Shown: positions 12,151 through 24,654, counted from the stretch's first letter. The stretch: DNA of 64,000 nucleotides from Carposina sasakii (GCA_014607495.2 CP053155.1:868001-932000); one strand, 5' to 3'. The notes: generated by a model not told the origin, from the sequence alone. Translations and numbers: made by a program.

Positions 12151-12261
12151 CTTTCTTTGTCCTATCATATCCTCCCCTTTTCTTCTATCCTCCTACCTTC
12201 TTCTCTACAAGGTACAAACATGTCCAGCATGACTTCAGGTGTAAATCAGTCACTCAGTCTT

Positions 12262-12655
12262 CATGCATCATTCAGAAATGGAAAATTATATGTAATAGCG
12301 ACCGATCACGACTCATTCAGTCACCCGGTCACTCAGTCATTCAAGCATCATTCAGAAATGGAAAATTATATGTAATAGCGATCGATCACGACTCATTCAG
12401 TCACCCGGTCACTCGGTCATTCAAGCATCATTCAGAAATGGAAAATTATATGTAATAGCGACCGACCACGACTCATTCAGTCACCCGGTCACTCAGTCAT
12501 TCAAGCATCATTCAGAAATGGAAAATTATATGTAATAGCGACCGATCATGACTCATTCAGTCACCCGGTCACTCAGTCATTCAAGCATCATTCAGAAATG
12601 GAAAATTATATGTAATAGCGACCGATCACGACTCATTCAGTCACCCGGTCATTTC
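12262..12655. repeat. Minisatellite, 80-bp unit, about 5 copies
   Basis: The word 'ttcagaaatggaaaattata' recurs at 12271, 12351, 12431, 12511 and 12591, an exact 80-base period. The units differ at only a few positions. Each unit carries sub-repeats based on 'cattcagtcacccggtcactcagt'. There are no unique spacers between units. Confidence 0.95.
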
Positions 12656-13204
12656 CCGTTATTTTCCGTTCCCGTAAATTTCGAGAAATCTTTGTGACAA
12701 GAGGAAGCCACGGTCCAATTATCACGTTTCTAGCTGCAGTAGTTTGGCCTAGGCGTTGATGAATCAGTCAGTACATGTTACTTTACATAATATTATATAC
12801 AGAATATATGTATTAAAATACAGAATATCGGAGTTGAAAATAAAATGTTGGAATTTCTTATCTTCTAGTAAAGTCACGACCAACACTTGTAACCTTGGCC
12901 GCCGCAGTAGATAAATGCATTTAAAATCAAGGTTTAGGCTAACTTAACATTAGTCTATAAAGGTCCTTTCCTATTAGATTAAAACATCTCAACTTAATTT
13001 CAAGGTGCCACAAATCAGTCTTTCTATAATGTTTTAGTGTCAACCATATTCTATTATAGTATGAAGTCCTATGTGACATGAGATGAGCCTACAAATTTTT
13101 GGGTAAAAATATAACAAGCTAGGAACCTGTAACGAATCTAACGGGAAATGGTACCGAGTAGCTCTTAATGTATATATGTATTATAGAGTAACTTGTCCTG
13201 ACTT

Positions 13205-13482
13205 CTATGATTCTTCTATGCTGCTCTGGGAGTGAAAAAAAAAAACAAATCATACTATAGCTGCTTTTCTTCCCGGGCATACTGTACAAGTCAGTAGAGG
13301 GACAAGAGGGTCTTGGTGTTTTGTAGGCGATGGGCTGACCATCTGACACTACTAACCGAACTTGTACATCTCATCTATACCCTCAAAATTAGTCAGAAGT
13401 AGCACCATGTGGTTCTATCGGCCCTTGGTGCTCTGCCTACCCCGTAAGGGATAAAGGCGTGATTATATGTATATATGTATGT
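13205..13482 (+). repeat. SINE family D copy
   Basis: The most complete family D copy here. It runs from 'tgctgctctgggagtgaaaaa' through an A-run, GCCCGGGCATACTGTACAAG ('cttcccgggcatactgtac') and 'cggcccttggtgctctgcc' to an ATGTAT microsatellite end. Confidence 0.8.
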
Positions 13483-14005
13483 ATTGTCCTGACTGACTGG
13501 TTGATCAACGCTGCGACAAAACTACTGAAAATAGACACCTTTGTACCTTTGATACCTACCTATATTTGGCTGCCTTATATGATGCATAAGTCTAAGAAGA
13601 ACGGATTTCCCGAAATTTCCACGGGAACGGGAAATAATGGGAATTTTAAAGTTTACGCGGACAAGGACGTACGTGGGAAGCCGATAGTTAGGTAACTATT
13701 ACCTATATTTTAAGCAGCGCCTCATACATAATACGAATTTTAAAATTTAACTCAATAAGTTCACGCACACCACACACGATTACCGATTTTGTATCGATAA
13801 TAAAACGTCAAACACAGGTGTGATATCGGGGTTTATGTGAACAACTATATTATGCTGGGCAAAGCAATTGCATTATTATTTAATGGTCACTTCCAATGTG
13901 AAAAAAAAATACCTAGCACACTAAAGTTCTATTAAACGATGCCAAATACACACAAAAAGACACACAGATTCCATACGTGACACATTGTACACACACAGAG
14001 TCAAA
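13483..14005. other. No gene; Helitron-like shred
   Basis: Sequence at about 13600-13690 ('cccgaaatttccacgggaac' and 'cgcggacaaggacgtacgtg') resembles the internal repeat of the Helitron at 38505. No exon is seen. Confidence 0.4.
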
Positions 14006-14009
14006 CTTA

Positions 14010-14260
14010 TACAGGGTGTAACAAAAAGGGTATGTTAAGCGAAAACCTACGTAAATAACCCACTGTAGAGAAAATTTGAGATTCGAAATCACGTTTATTT
14101 TTCCCGATAGTATGGAGAATTTTTAAATATCTCAGGAATTTTCATACCATCTTCAAAAATATTCATGTGGTTTCGAGTCTCAAATTTTGTGAATAGGTTC
14201 TCCACAGTGGGCTGTTTACGTAGCTTTTCGCTTAACATACCCTTTTTGTTACACTCTGTA
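14010..14260. repeat. Palindromic MITE family G, 251 bp
   Basis: TACAGGGTGTAACAAAAAGG at the left is mirrored by a right end reading 'cctttttgttacactctgta'. The inverted similarity extends over most of the element ('ggtatgttaagcgaaaa' against 'cttttcgcttaacatacc'), so it can fold into a long hairpin. Related copies are at 54143-54994 (interrupted) and 56885-57092. Confidence 0.85.
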
Positions 14261-14294
14261 TATAACACCCGCCGGTTTTTCCCCACGAGTTCCC

Positions 14295-14475
14295 AAAATG
14301 GGATAGCCAAAATTACAGGATCATAAAGGAGATCTCACAGCCAAGTTTAGCAAGGTTTAGTGTAATTGATCACTGACAAGTGAGCTAGCTGATGGCCTAA
14401 GAGGAGTTCCATAGTCTTACGGAAGAAGGATGCAGCTGATGGATTCTAGTAAATGTATCAGCACAGCAGCAAGAA
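14295..14475 (+). repeat. SINE family C copy
   Basis: Contains 'cataaaggagatctcacagcc', 'gatcactgacaagt' and 'gatgcagctgatgga', in the family order. Confidence 0.6.
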
Positions 14476-14526
14476 TAACACCCGTTAGTTTTTGCATTGG
14501 GGTTAAAAACAAACGTAAGTTATTTA

Positions 14527-14765
14527 TCATCTTCATCATCATTCATCAGCCTATTGCAGTCCACTGCTTGACGTAGGCCTCCCACAGGGCACGCCACAAG
14601 TCTGCCATGGGGGTATCTGCCCATAGTCACCACGCTGGGCAGGCGGGTTGGTGACTGCAGTTTGTATTTTGGACTATGTTGTTAACACGGGAGGCGCTGC
14701 TGCCCACCTCCCGGCAGACATGGGGTGGTACGAATTCTACTCCGCCGGCACCACGCGGCAATTTA
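14527..14765 (-). repeat. SINE family A copy
   Basis: Minus strand begins GCCGCGTGGTGCCGGCGGAG, passes a 'gcagcagcgcctcccgtg' centre and ends 'agtggactgcaataggctga' plus a GATGAT-type tail. Family A copies also lie at 25500, 29149, 37995, 39751, 61563 and 62980. Confidence 0.8.
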
Positions 14766-15384
14766 TCTATCTAGCAATTAATTTCGCTATAAGTATATTT
14801 ATTCTATACATTCTTCACCAGTCAATGAAGCGAGAGTTACGGAACAAGGAAGCGGTTAGTTCCGAAGGAATCTCACGCGATTGTTAAATGTTGTACGATT
14901 AGACGATAGTTACTTCTTTTTATACAACAACCATGTTTCCGGATTAACCCTAAAGCCTGAAATATCACGCTAAGCAATAAGTATAATAAAATTGTCTTTT
15001 TTTTGCATTTGCGATCAGTCCTGGGACTATGAGCAAATTTGTTGAGTGACTATGGCGATTTTCGAGTGTGTCCTTCAGCAAAGACATCTCCTCTTGGCAA
15101 GTGATCATTTCCGATCATGTAGCTCCAGTATGTGATGTCTTCTCAGGTGTTTAGGGTACGTTTGGCATGTTAGTTGGGAGGCCAGCCTATTTGGATGGTT
15201 TGCTAATCGCTGTTGGTACTTTATGGCAGTCGATCTGATCTCATCTTTAACAATGGTCATTTGCAGATGCTCATGTATTTCGTTGTTGGTGAAGAACCAC
15301 GGTACATTTGCAATAGATCGCAGATTATGTGTATAGGTATATATGTGGTTAAAGAAGAACGAATGGAAAATTTGATATACACAC
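14766..15384. other. No recognised feature
   Basis: No repeat match or exon-like signal. Short open frames here lack splice context or recognisable domains. Confidence 0.4.
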
Positions 15385-15580
15385 GGCCAAGTTCCCGAAA
15401 TGGGATAGCCAGAACTGTAGTATAGTGAAGGACATTCTACAGCAACGTTAAGCGGGGACAGGATATTAATGATTAGTTACAAGTTGCTAGCTTTTCGCCT
15501 GAGAGAATGTTAATGTTCCTTAGTCGACTCTTACGACATGCACTGAAGGAGATGCAGCTGATGTATTTCTATAGTGAACC
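15385..15580 (+). repeat. SINE family C copy
   Basis: Well preserved: 'gggatagccagaactgtag', 'aagttgctagctttt', 'cgcctgagagaatg' and 'ctcttacgacatgcactga'. Confidence 0.7.
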
Positions 15581-15934
15581 CATTCATTAGCACGGGAAAT
15601 TATTAGACACCTATTAGGAAATGTGCGAAAAAGCTTCAACTAAGCAACGAAAAAGATGGATGCCTACACTTTAATAAGAACAAGACCCGACGGACCGGAT
15701 AAAATGGATGCTTATTACAAAGGGTATTAAAAAGCCGATCCGAGATTAATATCCCACGATTAAGGACGCGCCAGCGTTCAAGTCAGGGGCGAGGGAAACT
15801 ACCCTGGAAAATCTACTTCATATTCCTAGGATTTTCCTCAGTGTTTGTCCTTTCAAATATTAAAACTACCTAGTTAGAGGTAAAATTAAATCGCAAACAA
15901 AAATACATATTACACACATTAGACACGGCGGTAT

Positions 15935-16080
15935 TGCTGCTAATGGCGTAGCCATTACTGGATCATAGGGGATATCCCACAGCCACGATTAGCATAGCGG
16001 GGCCTGAGAGAGTGCCTGATTCCCTAGTCGACTCTTACGACATGCACGGAAGGAGATGCAGCTGATGTATTAAAGTGAAT
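15935..16080 (+). repeat. SINE family C copy, internally deleted
   Basis: The 5' ('cataggggatatcccacagc') and 3' ('gtcgactcttacgacatgca') parts are joined without the 'gatcagtgacaagttgctagc' middle. Confidence 0.65.
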
Positions 16081-16796
16081 ACATCAACACAAAAAAATAT
16101 ATTTCACTAAAAAAAATATTTGAACTTGCTAACAGTGACACAGTACACACAATAGAAAATTAAATTGCGCTCAATCACACAGTTCTAGCTAAATAATAAA
16201 TTTATTTATTCACACTATAACACGTGGAATAGATTATTAATAACTATTGCGTAGATTCTATTATTTAAATCAAAACCGGTTGCACATTTTGTCAATGGTC
16301 GGTTGTTTGGTATCCAAAATTGTTTTATTCCTAACTAACGGCTGCCTTTGAATATCTCCGCATGAACTTTTTATAGTATAATTTAGATTTTTGCCTACAC
16401 TAATTCGAAAATTTTACTGCAACACTATACAGCCCACAAATTTGACATCTACATTTTACATTATAGCAAACAAAACATTAGGTAGTAGAAACATTATGAT
16501 ATCAATAAAATGAGGCCCAAAACGAACCTCCCTTCTCATGGTGTGCCCTTAGGCATGCTCACATGAAAGGGAGAAACAATACAAACGTAACTTGTATGTT
16601 AAAACAGAACCGCTTTGTGTGCTTAAACACAAACAATGTAATGAGGCAGTGATACGAACATAACATCTGTAGATTACTAAAGTTACAAATCAAAAAACAA
16701 ATATATAGATTTATAGATCCGTCTGTACATTTGTAGATATCTTACAGGCGGTTTGTAGGTAATTTCCCTTTTCCTACTACACATCACGTAACGTCA

Positions 16797-16987
16797 TCAG
16801 CCTATTGCAGTCCACTGCTGGATGTAGGCCTTCACCAGAGCACGCCACAAGGCTCGATCTTCCGTTTTTGCCATCCAGTCCCTACCAGCCGCCTTCTTCA
16901 AGCCATTGGTCCATCTGGCCGGAGGGCGTCCAACGCTACGCTTGCCGAGGCGCGGTCTCTATTCGAGAACCCGCTTACTCCACCTAA
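16797..16987 (-). repeat. LINE-A 3' end, 5' truncated
   Basis: On the minus strand it encodes a decayed reverse-transcriptase C-terminal tail with the LRPDG/W-rich motif also read at 62450. It ends 'agtggactgcaataggctg'. 5' truncation is usual for non-LTR retrotransposon copies. Confidence 0.65.
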
Positions 16988-17575
16988 CGTTACCTATTTA
17001 CTACCTACAAGTATTCCTCTTAGATATAAATCCCGTTACTAACGTAAAAATTAGAAATACTAGCTATGCGAACTAGCTAAGGTGTTTGTGAGAGGTACCT
17101 TACTAACATAACTTAAAACATGTTTATTGAAATTTTAAAACCGTATTTTTGTTATTGAGAAAGGACGACATTTTTAACCTTATTCTGACCTACAAACGCG
17201 GATACAACAAAAACTATAACATTGAACTAATGTTACTTCACAATAAATTATGTCATAGACACCTGCCTCATTAAGGTACCGCTGTGTTTATCGAGAGCTA
17301 CCTAGAAATCATCCAGAGACATACAATCTGTAAAGCCCCATGGTACCATTTTCCTGAAAATTCAACTGGACTGGGAACATGTCGTGTCGTGATGCCGTTG
17401 CGTGCGTGCGTTGCTAGCAGGTCTAAGTCTAGCTGTCATGGCGGCTTTTTATGGGTCTGCTGGCTGCTGGCGTGCTGCTGCTGCTGTCGTGGAGATGAGT
17501 GGTGATACTGCTGTGATTAAACCTTGTTGCGGAGTGCTGCGATCATGATGAAGTTTCTAAAGGCTGAAGGTTGCA
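16988..17575. other. No confident gene
   Basis: The 17380-17520 part is GC-richer and codes for Cys/Ala-rich peptides in more than one frame. I see no splice sites or family match, so I do not call a gene. Confidence 0.4.
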
Positions 17576-17579
17576 TATG

Positions 17580-17775
17580 TCCAGTCCACCAGTGTGGGGG
17601 TTGGTGAAAAGGGAAGCGCTTCCGGCCCCACCGGGCCACTAGTTGTTGTGTGGCCTATATATAATATATTCCAATCATTGTGAGAAACTTCGATATCGCG
17701 TTCTAGGATTTTGCATTAGATTTTGGTTCTCTCCTGCATTCGATAGATGGCTCCGCTACAGTTTCTTATTTGTAA
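17580..17775 (+). repeat. Dispersed repeat family H
   Basis: 'ggtgaaaagggaagcgcttc' through 'ttcgatatcgcgttctaggat' to 'cgatagatggctccgctaca' is matched closely at 47110-47295. Two copies of a non-coding segment of about 180 bp indicate an interspersed element of unknown class. Confidence 0.6.
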
Positions 17776-18279
17776 ATGTTGTATCCCTTTATTGTAGTAC
17801 CTTTTGTTAGTAGGTAGGTATATAGTCTATAACGCGGCATATTCTAAGGGATGAATTTGGGTTGCGCCGGGCTACTCCCTATGACCCAGCCAGGGGACTA
17901 GATTACAATCGTGGCTGGCTGCCATCTCGTTTGTGTCGTCGCTGGCGGCGTCACAAGTCAATTTACTGGCGTGTATTGATAACATGACTGATCTCGCAAC
18001 CACTATAGTATCCTAATGAGACAGTCTTAAGGAAATACGTGAATATTAATATGACATTGTAAGTAATGGTGAGTCATTATTTATGCAGACGGAAAACAAT
18101 ATGTCGGTCAAATTTACGCTAAATAAGCACAAACTTGAACTTGTTATGTACTCTGCACTGTTACTAAGCAAAAACCGCTCTTTCGGCATCTCTATCTACA
18201 TAATGTCTACCTCTCAATCTTAATTTTAAAATCAAACATTAAAGTACCTATTTCATAGACTGATTACGTATCTTCAACA

Positions 18280-18425
18280 AGCAAAGTGGTAGCAATGCGA
18301 CAGCGAAAATTGTACAATTTTCGCTTTGAAATGCAACATTCCTTTGGGGTTGCTGTTAACTACGTAATACGAAGCTTAGCGAACATTGTACAATTTTGCT
18401 GTCGCATTGCTTTTGCTAGGGGGCC
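18280..18425. repeat. Short palindromic MITE
   Basis: AGCAATGCGACAGCGAAAAT near the left pairs with 'ttttgctgtcgcattgct' at the right, and both arms contain TTGTACAA. The spacing allows one hairpin of about 145 nt. Confidence 0.7.
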
Positions 18426-19525
18426 AATAGGACACTGGATAGCGATTTTTTTTATTTTGATATATAAATGGAAGGCCCCCATTGATTAGGTAGCCACTGA
18501 ACACTGACATTTGTACCTATACCTATTACTCTGTCAACACCTGTAAATTAGATCTAGCTGACTCGAGTTTTTAAAGTTATATCCCTATGATTGCCATGAT
18601 CAGACGGGAAATTTAAATAAAATTCCCCAGAGTTATTAAAAAAAAGGGTTAAGTATCAGATGGAATTACATAACTCAGTTTTTCTGAGGTCAGCAGTTTA
18701 GTCGAGTTGCCTTGTAAAACAAATACACTCCATCCAATTTCATACAAAAACTACAACCGCAGTCTCATCTGAATAAATCTAACGATTACTATCAACATCA
18801 TTCATTGTAAATCAATAATATTTGACGATCTAACCATTATAATAGCAATATATCTGTTCCCTTGAAGACTTCACAAAAAAATCAGTGGGAAAAATCGTAC
18901 TACAAACAATCTATACAAACGCACACAGATGCGTCTACACGTACTTAGCACATCGTGTACACGTTTACTAACCTACGGATAAACTGCGAACTGAAACATG
19001 TACGCCCAAAGTAAACTGGCTAAAGTAGCCACTAGCGCTGCCTCTACCATCCAGTGCTAAACAAAAATAAATGAAATAATGTACAAACTGCAAAACTACA
19101 TGAAATAGAGCTGTATACAACTAGCAAGTTGAGACACTAGCGCCACGACTGCTATTGTTAAACCTTGTGGTATATACGACGTTATTCAATAGATAGGTAC
19201 AGGTAAGCCGTACCAGACCGTACCATGCGCACGCGCCGCTCGCAAGCGGCCTTTGCTATTGTAACCAGTTGGAGGTGGAGATTCTAAGGCATACGCAGTA
19301 ATGTAGAGAATTTTAAGATTGTTGGCGCATTCTCACATCATGTTACTAGTGGTCAATTTAGTAATTTTAGTTATAGTTAATAAATTATTCCTTCTTAAAT
19401 TCGTATAGCCGAAACTAATTAGCTAATTTAGGGATAGGTAGAGGTACCTAAGAGAGCACTTCACGAAATTCCCAGAGAAACTGTAAATAAGCGATTTCTA
19501 AATTGTGATGGGTGGTAGCTAGAAA
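18426..19525. other. No recognised feature
   Basis: AT-rich. A small GC-rich patch (19200-19260) has no coding context. Confidence 0.4.
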
Positions 19526-19906
19526 TACAGGATGATTTTTGGTCGTCAACGTTCCGAAAACTACGAAATCTCCTCATCATCACGATCATTTTTCTCCATG
19601 GAAGCATACCTGGGAAGTGTCTGGTTTCCAAGATATTAGGGTCCAAAGTTGAGTAAATAGACTGCGTTTTTCTGCATAAATGCACATAGACGCGCGTAGC
19701 AGGATTTTTTCACGAAAAATAATTAATATCTGTCTATAAAAAAACTAACATAAACACTAGACACTATAAATTTCGCACGATCAAGGAATTCAAAAAAAAT
19801 TCAAAAAATAATTTTTTTCCCAGCATTTTTTTGGCATAAACTTACTTTATTTGATGTATAGAGTACGTACCCTTCGTTAATGGTGGCAACAAAAAAACAT
19901 CCTGTA
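19526..19906 (+). repeat. MITE family F
   Basis: Full-length copy from TACAGGATGATTTTT to 'aaaaaacatcctgta'. It is the best copy for defining the inverted ends. It is flanked by 'aaa' and 'tata', so a TA duplication is possible but not proven. Confidence 0.75.
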
Positions 19907-20399
19907 TATATTATGTCTTAAAATATGTCTTAAAATATCTCTTAAAATATATGTCTTAAAAGAACACTAGGTAACAACATATATCTTTTAAAAACAATAA
20001 CATATTTACTTAATGTAAAATAAATGTAGGTAAACTGTAGGTCAAGTTACCTTTCACGGACAAAGTATTATAGAAAAACACTTGAGTTAAAAATTAAATA
20101 TTCATCTCTACCAATAATAATAAGATATAATTGCGGTAGTGTGTATGCATGTTTGTTGTTAGTTTATCACGTCAAATCAAAAAGACTCAAAATGCACTCG
20201 TAAGTATGGGTACCCACGACGCAAGACCTTAGAACTCTATAGATATATTAATTATTAATCATTATATTATAGTAAGTATTAATCATAACTTTATCAATTA
20301 AATTAAATGTTATTTTATTATTAGTATAATTTTATCAATAAATTAATACTATTTTATTTATAATGTAATGATATGTAATTTTAGATGAATGTATTGTTT

Positions 20400-20560
20400 T
20401 TCTTATCCACATCTCTGATAGTGCTACCAACAGATGTTATTCATAAGTAACCAGGTTAGCTGGTAGAGAATGCCTTGCAAGGCATTAAGCTCGCCCTTGT
20501 ACATGTGTTTTTTGCTGTAGTACAATAAAGAATTTTATCTATCTATCTATCTATCTATAT
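20400..20560 (+). repeat. LINE 3' tail with ATCT microsatellite
   Basis: Ends 'gtacaataaagaattttatc' followed by repeated ATCT, a common tail of truncated insect non-LTR retrotransposons. Similar tails lie at 54950 and 57135. Confidence 0.5.
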
Positions 20561-20679
20561 ATTATTTCATTGTTTCACCTGTTTTACCCAACCATCCTAA
20601 CCGGATAATAAGTTTGACAGTATGTACTTAAGTGTGTAATAAGAACACCCTAGTGCTATCGCTGTAATTATATGTCAAT

Positions 20680-21070
20680 ATGATGATGAAATCCTTTCAT
20701 GTACCTAACGGTAACAGGGGAGCAATTCTCGAAAAGTCTCGATTTGGAAGGGTACGCTGGGAAGACGACATCACGGAATTAACCGGGAAAAACTGGATGA
20801 CAAAAACCAAAGATAGAGATAAATGGAGTGGTCTGGAGGAGGCCTTTCCCTCACACGAGGGGTTCTTGCATGACATACCTATTAATTTAATTATTTATAT
20901 TTATTGTTATTTTAATTCAAACTGTGTATAATTAATTGATTTATTAATATCCAAAATCGTTTACTATCAAAAATTTAATAATAATAATTAATAGTTAAAC
21001 TTTACAATTTTAATTGAATTTGATTGTTGGAAATTAATTGTAAGAAATAAAAGGCTTTTTTATTTTTATT
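20680..21070 (+). pseudogene. Truncated non-LTR retrotransposon, RT C-terminus
   Basis: One frame (20725-20870) encodes GRVRWEDDITELTGKNW followed by a W/E-rich stretch. This pattern is typical of the end of the endonuclease/reverse-transcriptase protein in RTE/BovB-like or related insect LINEs. The stop is followed by AT-rich 3' sequence and an AATAAA-like run near 21048. Everything upstream of the C-terminus is missing, so this is a dead 5'-truncated copy. Confidence 0.65.
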
Positions 21071-22700
21071 TTATTTATTTTATTATTCTAAGCGTGGCTG
21101 TGGGGTCTCGCCCGATGATGTCGCAGTTAGTATTTGAATTTTTCTGGTCGCCTCTGTTGATCTTGGCTTACAAGAGTTGCAATAGAGGAAACTATTGGTG
21201 GGACAAAGTATACCTACAGTAGCTTGACTAGTTGGCTATGGGACGAAAGGAAATTAAAATCTTTTTTCGGCCAAACGTGAAGACCACGCGGACAGACAGA
21301 CAGAGTCACAACTAGTCTACAACCAATAATAGCTGACATTAACGTTGTTCGAATAGTAAACATTTGTCGACACAGTGCGTCGATAAGTAGCTAACGGTGC
21401 GGTGTTCGTGACCGCTGTGATAAGTGCAGGGGTGACCAATTGAAGGTTCCCGATTATAAAACCTACAAAATAAACAATGACATGCAATAGCGACAATGCC
21501 AACTTGTCAACTTCGGCGATAAAACACCTTTTGATAAAGTTAGTAGACGAATAGCGAAATATATTTAATTTACGCCGGCACTGGCTAAGCACAGTTAGTT
21601 CTCAAGCTCAAGGGATTGCTTGACATAGTGTTTCACTATTTAATGTTTATTATTAATATATATAATATGTTTAATATTTAGTGTTAATGAATAATTGATA
21701 TTTTTTACCGAGATGAGAATAGATTATCTACGCGAATGGAATCGCTAGTAAACTATTTAGACACAAATTAACTGTAATTCCCATATGTAATCACGTCAAA
21801 TCCATCTTCATCAACAATAATTACCCAAGGTTGTCGAGCCCTGTGCCGCGAGTTTCTCCGCGTGTCAGAGGTCGCCAACCAATGGCACCTAACTGTACTT
21901 TGTGTCTATAATAAAACTATTTACTAGGAAATTGGCTTATTACCGTAACGATTATTACAACTTTCATTATAATAATCAATAAGATAGATTTGGTATAATA
22001 AAATGGCTTATTGACTAAGATAATGAGATTGTACTCGTATCTAAGGATCACAAGGTACTTAGTCGTGACTATTCAAAGATACAGGGAAGACATAGTCCAT
22101 CCATACCTGATTGACATAAATAAATCGACACACCTCCTTCGGCCCTTTCCGGGTAAATTAGTAAACCGCCCCCCATCTAAGGATGTTGCGCATTAATCAT
22201 GTTTGACAGCCACCCTCGACGCAAGAGGGAAACTATTAAACTTTCTGTGTACGCAAGAAATAAGGAATACAAATATTATGTATGTTACAGCTACGTATGT
22301 ATGTATATGTCACTTGCTGACCTGGAACTTCAGTAGAATACATCAGCTTAGCTCCTCAAGTTCTGTATTTACTTATAAAAGATAGGTTTTTAGAAAAACG
22401 GTGCCGTAATACAGCGGCCGCACGTACGCAAAACGCCTTCGTGACGGTGCTGACATGTGAACTATTACACAGGAAACCAAAGCTTAATGAACTGTGACGA
22501 AAACGAAGAGCTAGAGCTGTCATTTACTGACCCTGTTATATGGTAAATGTAACAATGACTCTTCGTGATCCTACATTTCTGTTAGTTTAGTTCAGTTAGT
22601 TGCAGGCGATGACGTCACGACGTGTCGCAACACTCAACAGAGACTCTCAGAGACAGTGCTGATTCCTCTCCATTCTTTCTATTGCAAACCCTCCCTTGCT
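21071..22700. other. No recognised gene
   Basis: Mixed sequence without family matches. GC-richer islands at 22140-22230 and 22400-22450 lack exon structure. Confidence 0.4.
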
Positions 22701-22704
22701 TGTG

Positions 22705-23035
22705 GGTCTGCACCATGGAGAGGATATAAAAGAGGAGGTGGGACTATGAACTGAGTCGTGTGGCAATGGTGAGGCCATGACGTCATGATAAGGACGGAGC
22801 TTCAGGGCCAGTGTGTGTAACGCAGGAGCAGTACTCGTAACTACACGCTTATACAAGTAGTTTGGCTAGTCACTACAAGATGGTTTCTGTGTAAATGGGC
22901 AGGGCTACCAGTATTAGGATAGGTTAGGATGCTCCCCTCGACCCATACTTCACCCCCGCTCAGCGGCACACTATTTTTGTATGAAAATATACTTAGCCGC
23001 TGCTCCTCTTTTATTTCTTCTCCATGGATTGCACC
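22705..23035. repeat. Non-autonomous element J, copy 1
   Basis: The left end 'ccatggagaggatataaaagaggag' is mirrored by a right end 'ctcctcttttatttcttctccatgga'. The body contains 'ggccatgacgtcatgataagg' and 'caagtagtttg-ctagtcactacaag'. The same body is repeated at 24655-25075. Confidence 0.7.
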
Positions 23036-23110
23036 TCTTCGCCTGCTTGGTTCAATGTGTCGCAACGGTCACTAACTGTTGGAAGGAAGTTTAAGGAGCT
23101 CGGGTATTCT

Positions 23111-23230
23111 CAGGCGATAAGCTCATTTACATCGGTTCTCTGTATGCTAAACATGGCTGCTGCTCGTATGATCTTGCCATTCTGGCTACACCATTTCGGA
23201 GTCACACACAGCCGTGTCTGTCTAAAACTT
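23111..23230 (-). repeat. SINE family C copy
   Basis: Reverse-oriented: 'caggcgataagct', 'atcggttctctgtatgctaaacatgg' and 'tgccattctggcta' correspond to the family C core in reverse. Confidence 0.6.
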
Positions 23231-23270
23231 GTGATTCTCAACGTCCAAAACACAATTTTCTTCGCCTCCT

Positions 23271-23452
23271 GAAGCTGAGCAGCACGCTGCACTGCCGCCG
23301 CTGCATTGCTGCCGCAGCAATACCGGTCCGCATACGTTGTCTACAGGTTTATATGAGAGTATATTCCGAGCTACACAGCAATGTCGCGACAGCACTGCAG
23401 CGGCAGCACTAAAAAGGCTAGCAGTGCAGCGTGCTGCTTAGCTCGGAATCAT
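23271..23452. repeat. Inverted repeat, GC-rich ends
   Basis: GCAGCACGCTGCACTGC near 23280 and its exact reverse complement near 23430 bound about 130 bp. 'gctgag' before and 'tagctc' after extend the symmetry. It is probably a MITE or a foldback element. Confidence 0.6.
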
Positions 23453-23689
23453 ACCTTTACACTGTTTTTTTTACCAAATTTTCAGCTAATACCTGGTTAA
23501 AGATATAGACAACCGTTTCCATTGACCGCGGGCAACCGAGCGCGCAGGTCGACGACCCTGGTTGCTCAAATCATGCGTGATACTTTCGCTTGGCGCGCAA
23601 TATTAACTGTTTCATTCGCAGAATAATGTGTTACTATTTTTAGTGCGCATGAGTCTATGAACACAACTGAATTTACATAGGTACCTACG

Positions 23690-23885
23690 ATACAGAACTG
23701 CTAAAACTGCGAGATTACAAAGGAGATCCTATCTACATTAAAAATAGCGTCAGATAGCCAGATGGAAAAGATCAGTGGCAAGTTGTTAGCACCATCGCCA
23801 GAGAGAACGCCCCTGAGTTTCATAATCGACTCTTACAACGTGTACGAAAAGAGATGCAGATGATGTAGTGATGATGATGTAGTCT
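23690..23885 (+). repeat. SINE family C copy
   Basis: Contains 'cgagattacaaaggagatcc', 'gatcagtggcaagttgttagc', 'gagagaacgcccctgagttt' and 'gagatgcagatgatgta'. Confidence 0.65.
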
Positions 23886-23894
23886 AGTGAAGCC

Positions 23895-24465
23895 CCGCAT
23901 CATGAGGTACCTTTTTAGGGTTCCGTACGTCTGAATACAAAAACGGAACCCTTATAGGATCACTCGTGTGTCTGTCCGTCCGTCGCTTACAGTCAATTAT
24001 CTCCGAATCTATTAGACCGATTAAGTTGAAATTTGGTACACATATCAATTCCTGTGACCCAAACACAGAGACGTGAGCAGATGAAATCTGTATATGGGGC
24101 ATTTTTGGGGGGGAAGGGGAAAATTAAAAAAAAATTCTGAAAACTGCATCGTGTGGCATATCAAATGAAAGGTCTTGTTGAGAAGATCTTAAATGTATTT
24201 TTTTGTAATTTTAAAATAAATAGTTTCCAAGTTATTCAAGAAAATAGACGAAAATTGACCATCCCCTTATCTCCGAAACTACTGAACCTAAAATTTTGAA
24301 AAAAATACAGAAATTAGTTATAAGAAGTCCATGATATTAAAATAACATGGTAAATCACTCAATATTGTGCGTACCAACTTTTTGTCAGATTTAAAAAAAC
24401 ATGATAGGTAACATCGTACGGAACCCTCTTCACGCGAGTTCAACTCGCACTTGTCGGCTTTTTTA
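23895..24465. repeat. GGGTTCCGTA-type dispersed element
   Basis: The left part carries 'tagggttccgtacgt' and an inverted 'cgtacggaaccct' lies near 24415. It ends 'gcgagttcaactcgcacttgtcgg'. The body has 'tctccgaatctattagaccgatt' and the 'tttgaaatttggtacacat'-like text often found in insect non-autonomous repeats. No coding sequence. Confidence 0.55.
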
Positions 24466-24654
24466 TGTATAACATCTGTTCCTAACCTATGATCCACAAA
24501 TAAACACATTTGATTTGATTTGATTTGATCAGCAGAGGACTGAATTTACCTACATTTATATTGTTTATTTGGGGTTGACGCTGTGAAGGTGGTGAAAAGG
24601 TAAGCGCTTGTGGCGATTGGTCGGGTATGACAGGTAATGCTAGACGGATGGAGT

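Noticed and set aside
12262..12655. CRISPR-like array
   Set aside because: The 80-bp units abut without unique spacers, in a eukaryotic genome with introns.
17284..17505. Cys-rich small secreted peptide gene
   Set aside because: A poly-Cys run comes from a TGC/CTG repeat. There is no signal peptide, start context or splice support.
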